Shown one piece after another: positions 1-4,986 of a stretch of DNA of 6,155 bases. The DNA lies in assembly GCA_964458125.1 (NCBI GenBank), contig CAYWHE010000231.1, forward strand, positions 1 to 6,155. Direction: 5' to 3'. This DNA is from CAYWHE01 sp964458125. Lineage in GTDB: Bacteria; Bacteroidota; Bacteroidia; AKYH767-A; OLB10. Position 1 is the first letter of the stretch; each line of letters opens with the position of its first letter. The position numbers and the translations under genes are program-made. Under the pieces are notes generated by a model. It was not told the origin of the DNA, ran no database searches, and saw nothing but the letters and a program-made list of their open reading frames with translations.

Positions 1-78
1 GACCTCATTAATCCGTCTGCAAATGGCCAGATTACAGGTAACGAGGAGAAAGGTGAAAATGGTGAAGACAAGAGTTAA
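1..78 (+). CDS. C-terminal tail of an upstream protein (partial), possibly DNA gyrase subunit A
   Basis: Frame 1 is open from the first base and ends in TAA at 76-78, giving the last 25 residues of a protein that starts outside the window. The visible tail begins DLINPSANGQ and ends in a hydrophilic Glu/Gly/Asn/Lys-rich stretch (EEKGENGEDKS), which looks like a disordered acidic terminus. GyrA proteins of Bacteroidota often end in such a tail, and gyrA is often followed by a gene for an exported TPR protein, as here. The GyrA identity therefore rests on context and tail character; no catalytic or beta-pinwheel motif is in view. Another acidic-tailed protein remains possible. That the reading frame is real is much more certain than the name. 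Confidence 0.5.
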   Translation, partial: DLINPSANGQITGNEEKGENGEDKS

Positions 79-135
79 AATGTGGTTGAATAATTTAAAT
101 TATAGCTTTAATTAATTTGATATAATTTATTTAAA

Positions 136-1260
136 ATGAGAAAGATATTATCAACAATTTTATTCATTAGTGTAATAAGTTTATCTTTTGGACAAAAGAC
201 CAAGGTCCAAACTGCCTGGAATTATCTGAAATATGATGAACTGGATAAGGCCAGGGAAGCTATTGATGAAGCATCCAAAAACGAAAGCAGTATGAATATG
301 GATAAGACCTGGTATTACCGGGGCCTGATCTATCAGAATCTGTATAAGCACGCAAAATATGGAAACCTGGTCAGTAATCCTTTGCAGGAGGCGTTGATTT
401 CCTTTGATAAATCACTGGAACTTGATCCCAAATCCGATAACCTGGAGGATATACAGAAGAGAAAAGGCATATTGGCTGCACAACTTGGAGAACAGGGAGC
501 GGATCAGTATAAAGGTGGTAAATATGCTGAAGCATTAAATTCCTTTGAAACAATTTTAAAGATAAATCCAGCGGACAGTACGGTTGTTTTTAATTGCGCT
601 ATTGCTGCCGATAAGGCAAAATATCTGGAAAAGGCCAAAATGTATTATCAGAAACTGATAGATTATAAATATAATGATGTTAAAATTTATAATCTGCTTG
701 CTGCCATATACAGGTCCGAAAAAAATGACAATAAGGCTGTTGAAGTAATACAAAAAGGCCGTCAGGCTTTTCCGGAGGATAACAACCTGCTGATTGAGGA
801 ACTGAATTTTTTCCTGGCCAGCGGCAAGAGCGCTGAAGCCATGGCCAGTCTGGATAAAGCCATACAGGCTGATGCGAATAATCCCAGTTTATTCCTGGCC
901 CAGGGCAATTTATTAGATAAAGCCGGGCAGCAGGAAAAAGCCGCTGATGCTTATAAAAAGGCCATAGCCATTAAGCCCGATTTCTTTGACGCTTATTACA
1001 ACCTGGGGGCTATGTATTTTAACCAGGGTGCCGAACTTGCCAATAAAGCCAATGATATTCCTCCCAAGGAGATTGCTAAATACGATGCGGCCAAAAAGGT
1101 TTTTGAAACGAAATTCAAGGAAGCTTTGCCTTTTTTAGAGAAAGCCTGGGAACTGAGTCCGAAGGATAACAGCACCATGGTTTCCTTAAAACAGATTTAC
1201 CTGAGGCTGGGGGATACCGAAAAGTTAACAAAGGTATCCAAGGCCCTGGACGCTAAATAA
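136..1260 (+). CDS. Exported tetratricopeptide-repeat (TPR) protein
   Basis: This 374-residue protein starts with a signal peptide: Arg-Lys at 2-3, a hydrophobic core at about 4-17, and a probable signal peptidase I cut near Gly19/Gln20 (SFG-Q). There is no lipobox cysteine, so it is probably soluble in the periplasm. The rest is helical and built from TPR-like units: about 24-57, 84-103, 116-147, 150-180, 185-215, 218-248, a canonical one at 250-281 (LAQGNLLDKAGQQEKAADAY), and 327-372. A Lys/Ala-rich insert (about 296-326) interrupts the last units. TPR domains bind proteins or peptides; no enzymatic motif is visible and the partner is unknown. The ATG at 136 is the natural start because the signal peptide begins there; an AT-rich leader without a Shine-Dalgarno site precedes it. 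It lies 57 nt after the upstream stop and may be cotranscribed with that gene. A strong terminator follows. The fold is secure; the role is not. Confidence 0.93.
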   Translation: MRKILSTILFISVISLSFGQKTKVQTAWNYLKYDELDKAREAIDEASKNESSMNMDKTWYYRGLIYQNLYKHAKYGNLVSNPLQEALISFDKSLELDPKSDNLEDIQKRKGILAAQLGEQGADQYKGGKYAEALNSFETILKINPADSTVVFNCAIAADKAKYLEKAKMYYQKLIDYKYNDVKIYNLLAAIYRSEKNDNKAVEVIQKGRQAFPEDNNLLIEELNFFLASGKSAEAMASLDKAIQADANNPSLFLAQGNLLDKAGQQEKAADAYKKAIAIKPDFFDAYYNLGAMYFNQGAELANKANDIPPKEIAKYDAAKKVFETKFKEALPFLEKAWELSPKDNSTMVSLKQIYLRLGDTEKLTKVSKALDAK

Positions 1261-1270
1261 TAAATTACTG

Positions 1271-1310
1271 AAAGGGAGATCATTAATCTCCCTTTACCTT
1301 ACTTTTTTCT
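1271..1310 (+). terminator. Intrinsic terminator of the TPR gene
   Basis: A perfect 10-bp stem (AAAGGGAGAT at 1271-1280 with ATCTCCCTTT at 1286-1295) closes a 5-nt loop, and a T-rich stretch ending in TTTTTT follows at about 1303-1308. It starts 10 nt after the TPR stop codon. Part of the T run is separated from the stem by ACCTTAC, so termination may be less abrupt than at the ssb terminator. Confidence 0.85.
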
Positions 1311-1601
1311 ATTTAACATAATATTAATTATAAGACTGATAATTTCCATTACCCATGGTTGCCGGCCTTTGTGCTGATCCTGATAATTTACTGCGGGATG
1401 TTAAAATAGCTTTGGAGAATTTAAAGTTTGCACGATACCGAATGATGTTCAATAATGACATAAGGCTGAAAAAAACCAATTATTAATCAGATCGTTTCAG
1501 CTTGAAATTATTTCGACAAGTTTAAATTGAACAGGAAATTTGCCAGGCAAGTCAAAATACCGGTTCGGAATTGGAGCCGGAATAAATACGATAGTCCGGT
1601 T
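1311..1601. other. AT-rich intergenic region with no convincing gene
   Basis: This gap lies between the convergent TPR and zinc-ribbon genes. I see no tRNA, known RNA motif or mobile element. It holds a 43-codon ATG-started reading frame on the plus strand (1355-1486, protein beginning MVAGLCADPDNLL and ending KKTNY) with no recognisable family and no clear leader. A TAGCTTTG match to the -7 consensus (1407-1414) lies inside that frame without a properly spaced -33 element. A 7-bp inverted repeat GCTGAAA/TTTCAGC (1465-1471 and 1495-1501, 23-nt loop) is the main secondary-structure candidate; GU and AU pairs could extend it to 9 bp. A small palindrome TTGCC-A-GGCAA is at 1540-1550. No clear terminator for the minus-strand zinc-ribbon gene was found. 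Confidence 0.5.
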
Positions 1602-1994
1602 TTAGGCTTCCTGCAAAGTTTCAAATTCACTGCTTTTTACCAGTACCAGCATTTCATCCTGGAGAAACTGGTAGCCAAAATCGTAACAAAACCGGAAAAC
1701 GGTTCCGTCACGGGTGGTCAGGAGACTGGTGGTAAATTCAAAATTAAATCCTTTTTCATAAAGTTTCTGCCGGCTTATCCTGGCGGATTGACCAGGCAGG
1801 AGTTCTTCCAGGATTTTCCTGTTTTTCCTTAAAATGCAGTTGACGCTGCGCATGATGCTGTTGGCCTCCTGGGTACAACGGTTATTGTAGGTGTTCCGGC
1901 ACTGGTCGCCACAAAATTTTTTGTCCGATCGCCCGCGGATGGTTTCACCACATTCCCTGCAGGACTTTTGATTTAACTTATTCATATGTTTCAT
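1602..1994 (-). CDS. Small zinc-ribbon protein of a Bacteroidota-type family
   Basis: With the ATG at 1994 the product has 130 residues. Near the N-terminus is a four-cysteine zinc-binding pattern, CRECG (Cys12, Cys15) and KKFCGDQCR (Cys28, Cys32), i.e. C-X2-C-X12-C-X3-C, as in treble-clef or zinc-ribbon domains. A basic helix (RNTYNN, then ILRKNRKILEEL) and a mixed, aromatic-rich C-terminal half follow (EKGFNFEF, FRFCYDFGYQFL). I recognise this layout as that of a small conserved but uncharacterised zinc-ribbon protein common in Bacteroidota. A nucleic-acid or protein-binding role is inference only. The frame could extend to a TTG at 2009, but that codon overlaps the best promoter -7 element, so a start at 1994 or the in-frame ATG at 1985 (127 residues) is more likely. 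The gene is divergent from ssb and shares its control region. Confidence 0.85.
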   Translation of the reverse strand: MKHMNKLNQKSCRECGETIRGRSDKKFCGDQCRNTYNNRCTQEANSIMRSVNCILRKNRKILEELLPGQSARISRQKLYEKGFNFEFTTSLLTTRDGTVFRFCYDFGYQFLQDEMLVLVKSSEFETLQEA

Positions 1995-2006
1995 TATAAA
2001 AAATTT

Positions 2007-2038
2007 CAAATCAACTCAAAGTCCTATCCGTTTTCAAA
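2007..2038 (-). promoter_or_regulatory. Candidate promoter of the zinc-ribbon gene
   Basis: Read on the minus strand, TTTG at 2038-2035 is followed after exactly 20 nt by TTGATTTG at 2014-2007. This matches the Bacteroidota pattern TTTG / 19-21 nt / TAnnTTTG with one mismatch in the -7 element. Transcription would begin near 2000, a few bases before the ATG at 1994, giving a very short leader. Its -33 element lies directly beside the 20-bp palindrome. Confidence 0.45.
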
Positions 2039-2039
2039 C

Positions 2040-2059
2040 GTTTATATCCGGATATAAAC
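2040..2059. promoter_or_regulatory. Perfect 20-bp palindrome, likely operator between divergent genes
   Basis: The half-site GTTTATATCC at 2040-2049 is followed without a gap by its exact reverse complement at 2050-2059. It sits in the divergent zinc-ribbon/ssb intergenic region, with its centre roughly 50 bp upstream of the predicted zinc-ribbon start and roughly 57 bp upstream of the predicted ssb start. A second short palindrome, AAACGTTT (2036-2043), overlaps its left end, and CGTTT-TC-AAACG (2029-2040) adjoins it. The shape suggests a binding site for a dimeric regulator. The regulator is unknown and no terminator-like T run follows, so an RNA hairpin function is less likely. Confidence 0.55.
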
Positions 2060-2092
2060 AGTTAAAAACCGAATAAGAAAAAGCCGTCAATC

Positions 2093-2100
2093 TACATTTG
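2093..2100 (+). promoter_or_regulatory. Candidate -7 element of the ssb promoter
   Basis: TACATTTG is a full match to the Bacteroidota -7 consensus TAnnTTTG and would place the transcription start near 2107, about 78 nt before the ssb ATG. No TTTG lies at the expected -33 position (about 2069-2072 reads CCGA), so the promoter may depend on an activator. Two copies of CCGTCAA, at 2084-2090 and 2103-2109, flank the element 19 nt apart. Confidence 0.45.
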
Positions 2101-2104
2101 CTCC

Positions 2105-2136
2105 GTCAAATAAAAAATGAAGCGCGCTTTATTGAC
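2105..2136 (+). promoter_or_regulatory. Hairpin in the ssb leader
   Basis: GTCAAATAAA (2105-2114) can pair with TTTATTGAC (2128-2136) with one bulged A. The loop contains the start of a GC-only GCGCGC run, and an alternative fold pairs AATGAAG with CTTTATT around CGCG. The element lies at the predicted 5' end of the ssb transcript. It could be a transcript-end stabiliser, or as DNA a weak binding site. There is no T run to make it a terminator. Confidence 0.3.
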
Positions 2137-2184
2137 AGAGACAAAAATAAAAATTATCATTTAAAAAACAAAAAAAAGAAAAAC

Positions 2185-2529
2185 ATGAATGCATTACGAA
2201 ACAAAGTGCTGCTGATCGGCAATTTAGGACAAGATCCGGATGTGAAAAGCATTGACAAGGGAAAAAAACTGGCCCGTATTTCCATTGCGACCAATGAAAC
2301 TTACAAAAATGCCAAAGGTGAAAAGGTCACCGATACCCAATGGCATAACGTGGTAGCCTGGGGAAAAACAGCTGAGATCATGGAAAAATACCTCAAAAAG
2401 GGATCTGAAGTGGCTGTTGAAGGCAAACTGATCAACCGGAATTATACCGATAAGGATGGCGTAAAAAAGTACATCACGGAAGTTCAGGTAAATGATCTGT
2501 TGATGCTTGGCTCCCCGAGGAATAATTAA
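2185..2529 (+). CDS. ssb: Single-stranded DNA-binding protein, short form
   Basis: The 114-residue product is an OB-fold SSB. It has the typical start (NKVLLIGNLGQDPDV), the strand RISIATNETY, and the family signature TQWHNVVAWGKTAEI (51-65) with Trp53 and Trp59, followed by YLKKGSEVAVEGKL (69-82). SSB coats single-stranded DNA in replication, repair and recombination, usually as a tetramer. The frame is open back to a TTG at 2098, but homology begins at the ATG at 2185, and the A-rich tract just upstream is typical of phylum leaders, so 2185 is the start. The protein ends soon after the OB fold (DLLMLGSPRNN): it lacks the long flexible tail and the acidic tip (D-D-I-P-F type) by which SSBs such as that of E. 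coli recruit partner proteins. Short SSBs occur in Bacteroidota, often beside a longer paralogue. A strong terminator follows 22 nt after the stop, so it appears monocistronic. Confidence 0.95.
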   Translation: MNALRNKVLLIGNLGQDPDVKSIDKGKKLARISIATNETYKNAKGEKVTDTQWHNVVAWGKTAEIMEKYLKKGSEVAVEGKLINRNYTDKDGVKKYITEVQVNDLLMLGSPRNN

Positions 2530-2550
2530 GGAAGTCCTGGCACCTGCCCG

Positions 2551-2588
2551 AAAGCCCCGGATATTTTACCGGGGCTTTTTTTATTTTC
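2551..2588 (+). terminator. Intrinsic terminator of ssb
   Basis: AAAGCCCCGG (2551-2560) pairs perfectly with CCGGGGCTTT (2569-2578) around an 8-nt loop and runs straight into a T-rich tail (about 2576-2587). It is a textbook rho-independent terminator for the plus strand. On the minus strand the hairpin is not followed by a T run, so it would stop readthrough from the convergent hydrolase gene only weakly, if at all. Confidence 0.93.
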
Positions 2589-2635
2589 GATATTCACCGG
2601 ATACGGCGGCTGGCTGAACCACCCTGATCAGCAAA

Positions 2636-3667
2636 CTAAGGACCCAGCGAACGGTAGACCAGGTCGGAAACCCCGCTTAATACATCAGGAAGCAGCAGGT
2701 GGTTCACACCCTTGGTCATCACACCCAACAGGTAAGGATTATTGTTTATGAAAAAGATGCCGAATTCATGCAATTGTTGTTCCCCATTGACATTCCTCTC
2801 GCCAAATTTATGGGCGACCGCCAGCTCCGGATTGATATCCTTAACAAGGCCCTTTTTAAAATCGCTTTTGGTGAGCAATTCCATGGCATACTGGGAATAT
2901 TCCTTGGACAGATAGCTTGCGCTGTATAAAACCCGCAAGAACCTGGAACAACTGGCCACATCAATCTGGTAATCATTCTGCATTTTGCCGGGAATGGGCA
3001 ATTGAAAATCGCTGAACATCTTGGTCATGACTGAAAAATCAAGATTTTGATTTAACAAGGCAGTGGCATCGTTATTGGAATTGACAATCATATAATACAA
3101 CAGTTCTTTAACCGTATAATAAACTCCTTCCTGCATTGGCCTGGCCGTAAGCGTTTGTTCCGGTATACCGCCAAAATGCTTGCTGAAAAAAATCTTTTTA
3201 TCCAGGAAAGTGCGGTCCGCTTCAACCTGCTTCAGGATGGTGATCATGGTCGGTATTTTCATCAGGCTGCCAGGGCTGAAAAGTTCGTCTTTATTGATGG
3301 ACATCCAGCTCTCATTATTTAGTTCCCGGATATAGACCGCTGCAGAAGAAATGACCCCTTCCTGTTTTTTTCTTTCGATATAGGAATTTACTTCATTTTT
3401 TAAACTTTTTAACTGGTCGGACTCCACATTTATATCAAAAAAAACCAACGGCTTTATCAGTTGGTAATCATTCTCCCGTATGGTTTGTAGCGACTGGCAG
3501 GCCTGGGTATCAGGCATGATCTCCCTGTCTGCTGAAACAGGTTCATGCCTTCCCCGTTGGAAAAACAGAAACAAGACGCCGGCAAAAAATCCGAGTAACA
3601 GCAGCAAAAAGTAAATGGGAGCTCTTTTTTGAAGAAAATATTTCCAGCTTTTTTGATTTTTTTTCAT
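2636..3667 (-). CDS. Membrane-anchored serine hydrolase, beta-lactamase/PBP fold
   Basis: The 343-residue product has a basic N-terminus, one hydrophobic segment at about 17-37 (uncleaved signal anchor, no lipobox) and a periplasmic domain resembling class A beta-lactamases and low-molecular-weight PBPs. The serine box is SPGSLMK with Ser134-X-X-Lys137. The second box is NSNND with Ser197-Asn198-Asn199 in place of SDN. The third is HKFG (286-289) in place of KTG. No ExxLN motif of the class A omega loop is visible between the second and third boxes, so true beta-lactamase activity is doubtful. A peptidoglycan carboxypeptidase/esterase-like or other acyl-enzyme reaction on the cell wall or another substrate is more plausible; the substrate is unknown. 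The ATG at 3667 is chosen because the anchor follows directly. The gene is 185 nt downstream of the GT4 gene on the same strand, with a candidate promoter of its own in between. Confidence 0.88.
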   Translation of the reverse strand: MKKNQKSWKYFLQKRAPIYFLLLLLGFFAGVLFLFFQRGRHEPVSADREIMPDTQACQSLQTIRENDYQLIKPLVFFDINVESDQLKSLKNEVNSYIERKKQEGVISSAAVYIRELNNESWMSINKDELFSPGSLMKIPTMITILKQVEADRTFLDKKIFFSKHFGGIPEQTLTARPMQEGVYYTVKELLYYMIVNSNNDATALLNQNLDFSVMTKMFSDFQLPIPGKMQNDYQIDVASCSRFLRVLYSASYLSKEYSQYAMELLTKSDFKKGLVKDINPELAVAHKFGERNVNGEQQLHEFGIFFINNNPYLLGVMTKGVNHLLLPDVLSGVSDLVYRSLGP

Positions 3668-3716
3668 ATCAGGCGTAATTCAAAAAACTCAAACCGTATC
3701 CGGGCAGATAATCGCT

Positions 3717-3781
3717 GAATTTATTAAAAGTCAAATGTGCGAATTTATAAGCAGATGAACAAAATTTATAGGTGAATTTAT
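3717..3781. repeat. Four AAATTTAT-like short repeats upstream of the hydrolase gene
   Basis: GAATTTAT occurs at 3717-3724, 3741-3748 and 3774-3781, and AAATTTAT at 3762-3769 (ATAAATTC/T on the coding strand). The starts are 24, 21 and 12 bases apart, and the set spans the candidate hydrolase promoter. Local AT-richness makes chance copies possible, but the repeated eight-base core and near-helical spacing fit a regulator-binding array. Confidence 0.4.
3732..3763 (-). promoter_or_regulatory. Candidate promoter of the serine hydrolase gene
   Basis: Read on the minus strand, TTTG at 3763-3760 is followed after exactly 20 nt by CACATTTG at 3739-3732. This is the Bacteroidota -33/-7 arrangement with one mismatch in the -7 element. 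It predicts a start near 3725 and a leader of roughly 57 nt. Copies of the AAATTTAT-like repeat overlap the -33 element and fill part of the spacer. Confidence 0.4.
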
Positions 3782-3794
3782 TGATATTATAGGT

Positions 3795-3826
3795 AGAGTC
3801 CAAAATGGGCTTTTTCCTCTGACTCT
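3795..3826. other. Inverted repeat between the GT4 and hydrolase genes
   Basis: AGAGTC (3795-3800) and GACTCT (3821-3826) form a 6-bp inverted repeat with a 20-nt loop, 27 nt beyond the GT4 stop codon. It could be a weak end signal for the glycosyltransferase operon. However, no T run follows the second arm on the minus strand, so I do not call it a terminator. Confidence 0.25.
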
Positions 3827-3852
3827 TCATTTCATCTTAAGAAAACTCCTAT

Positions 3853-4980
3853 TTACCTGATGCTGTCATAGGCTTCCAGGAGTTTGGCAACAAAGGAATC
3901 CCAGGAAAATTTATCCTTTTCAATTGCAGCCCGTTTTGAAAACTGATTTTCCCTGTGGTGGGTATAAAAATCAACAATGCAATCCGCGATGGAGGTTGGA
4001 TCAACTTCGCTTACATACCCTGCAAGACCGTCAGCCACTATTTCCGGCAGGCCCCCAACTTTAGTCACCAGCATCGGGCGCTCAAAATGATAAGCAATTT
4101 GGGTAATGCCGCTCTGGGTGGCTTCCCTGTAGGGCTGAACCACCATATCGGCGGCGGAGAAATAATATTTTACCTCTTCCCTGGGAATGAATGAAGTACG
4201 GTAAATGATGGAGGCTTCCAGTTGATGACGTTGGGCAATTTTACGGTACTCCTCCTCCCCCTCATAAAATTCACCGGCAATGATCAGTTTTATACGCTCA
4301 TTTTTTAACCGCTGATCAGCCAGGGCTTCCAGCAGCAAATCAAGGCCCTTGTATTTACGGATGAATCCGAAAAAAAGGAGGATCCTGTCCTGACCCGGAA
4401 TGCCTAAATGTTTCCGGGCTTCCGACTTATCCACCTTTTCTCCAAAAATATCGTATACGGGATGGGGTGAAAAAAACTTATGGCTATTTCGTGTAAATCC
4501 GGAAATATCCGCCAGTACCGCTTTCGACATGGCTAAGAAAGCATCACAGGATTTAACAAAATAGGTGGTTAAAAATTGATCCCCGGGTCTTTTTTCATGC
4601 GGTATGATATTATCCGTAAGGGCGATCACCCTGCATTTTTTACGGCACAACCGGGCGATGGTTCCCAGGCAAGGAGCCATGAACGGCAGCCAATACCGGA
4701 TCACAATAAAGTCAGGCTTTTCGGAGCGGATAAACCTGGCCGTTCTGAACCAGGACAGCGGATTGACTGAATTTATCATCGGGTAAATCCGAATATCCGT
4801 AGGACCCTTTCCGGATTCCAGCTGGGATTTTCCGGGAAAGAGAAAGGATGGATATTGAAGGGTAAAGGAAACCAGGGAGCATTCCACCGAATTTTTATTC
4901 AGGGAACGGCAAAGCGCCTCATTAAAATTTGCAATTCCTCCCCTTAATGGAAATGCCGGTCCGATCAGCAAGCATTTCAT
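3853..4980 (-). CDS. Glycosyltransferase family 4 (GT-B fold)
   Basis: The 375-residue soluble protein has the two Rossmann-like domains of GT4 enzymes. The N-terminal acceptor domain opens with LLIGPAFPLRGGIANF, where Gly14-Gly15 form the usual glycine loop. The C-terminal nucleotide-sugar domain carries LLFFGFIRKYKGLDLLLEAL (about 201-220), LIIAGEF (232-238), and the donor-site region PYREATQSGITQIAYHF (283-299) leading to KVGGLPEIV (307-315). In the classical E-X7-E motif the second Glu is replaced by Gln294 (Glu286-X7-Gln294); I recognise this ATQSG variant from related bacterial GT4 enzymes, so it need not mean loss of activity. It would transfer a sugar from a nucleotide donor, with retention, to a glycan or glycolipid at the cytoplasmic face; sugar and acceptor are unknown. 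Its ATG is 6 nt after the GT2 stop, with GGGA between, so the two are almost certainly cotranscribed. Confidence 0.92.
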   Translation of the reverse strand: MKCLLIGPAFPLRGGIANFNEALCRSLNKNSVECSLVSFTLQYPSFLFPGKSQLESGKGPTDIRIYPMINSVNPLSWFRTARFIRSEKPDFIVIRYWLPFMAPCLGTIARLCRKKCRVIALTDNIIPHEKRPGDQFLTTYFVKSCDAFLAMSKAVLADISGFTRNSHKFFSPHPVYDIFGEKVDKSEARKHLGIPGQDRILLFFGFIRKYKGLDLLLEALADQRLKNERIKLIIAGEFYEGEEEYRKIAQRHQLEASIIYRTSFIPREEVKYYFSAADMVVQPYREATQSGITQIAYHFERPMLVTKVGGLPEIVADGLAGYVSEVDPTSIADCIVDFYTHHRENQFSKRAAIEKDKFSWDSFVAKLLEAYDSIR

Positions 4981-4986
4981 TCCCGC

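Noticed and set aside
103..119. Promoter for the TPR gene (TAGCTTTA or TAATTTG as the -7 element)
   Set aside because: Both are imperfect and neither has a TTTG at 19-21 nt upstream; in this AT-rich 57-nt gap such matches are expected by chance, and the gene may be read from the upstream promoter.
1540..1550. TTGCC-A-GGCAA palindrome as a terminator for the zinc-ribbon gene
   Set aside because: The arms are 5 bp and no T run follows on the minus strand; too weak to call.
1555..1585. Sequence resembling a tRNA T-arm (GGTTCGGAATTGGAGCC)
   Set aside because: It lacks the TTCGA-type loop consensus, and no acceptor stem, D-arm or anticodon arm can be built around it.
1527..1832. Plus-strand frame of 101 codons opposite the zinc-ribbon gene
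   Set aside because: It overlaps the well-supported minus-strand gene, has no recognisable domain, and its composition is what an antisense frame would give.
1995..2009. TTG-initiated N-terminal extension of the zinc-ribbon protein
   Set aside because: The extension overlaps the best -7 promoter element and adds only a few hydrophobic residues before two in-frame ATG codons, so a start at 1994 or 1985 is preferred.
2098..2184. N-terminal extension of SSB from a TTG at 2098
   Set aside because: The 29 added residues are Lys/Asn-rich translation of an A-rich leader, the TTG overlaps the -7 element, and SSB homology begins exactly at the ATG at 2185.
2614..2633. Short GCTGA/TCAGC inverted repeat just after the hydrolase stop as its terminator
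   Set aside because: Only 5 bp of stem, and the sequence downstream on the minus strand is GC-rich, not T-rich.
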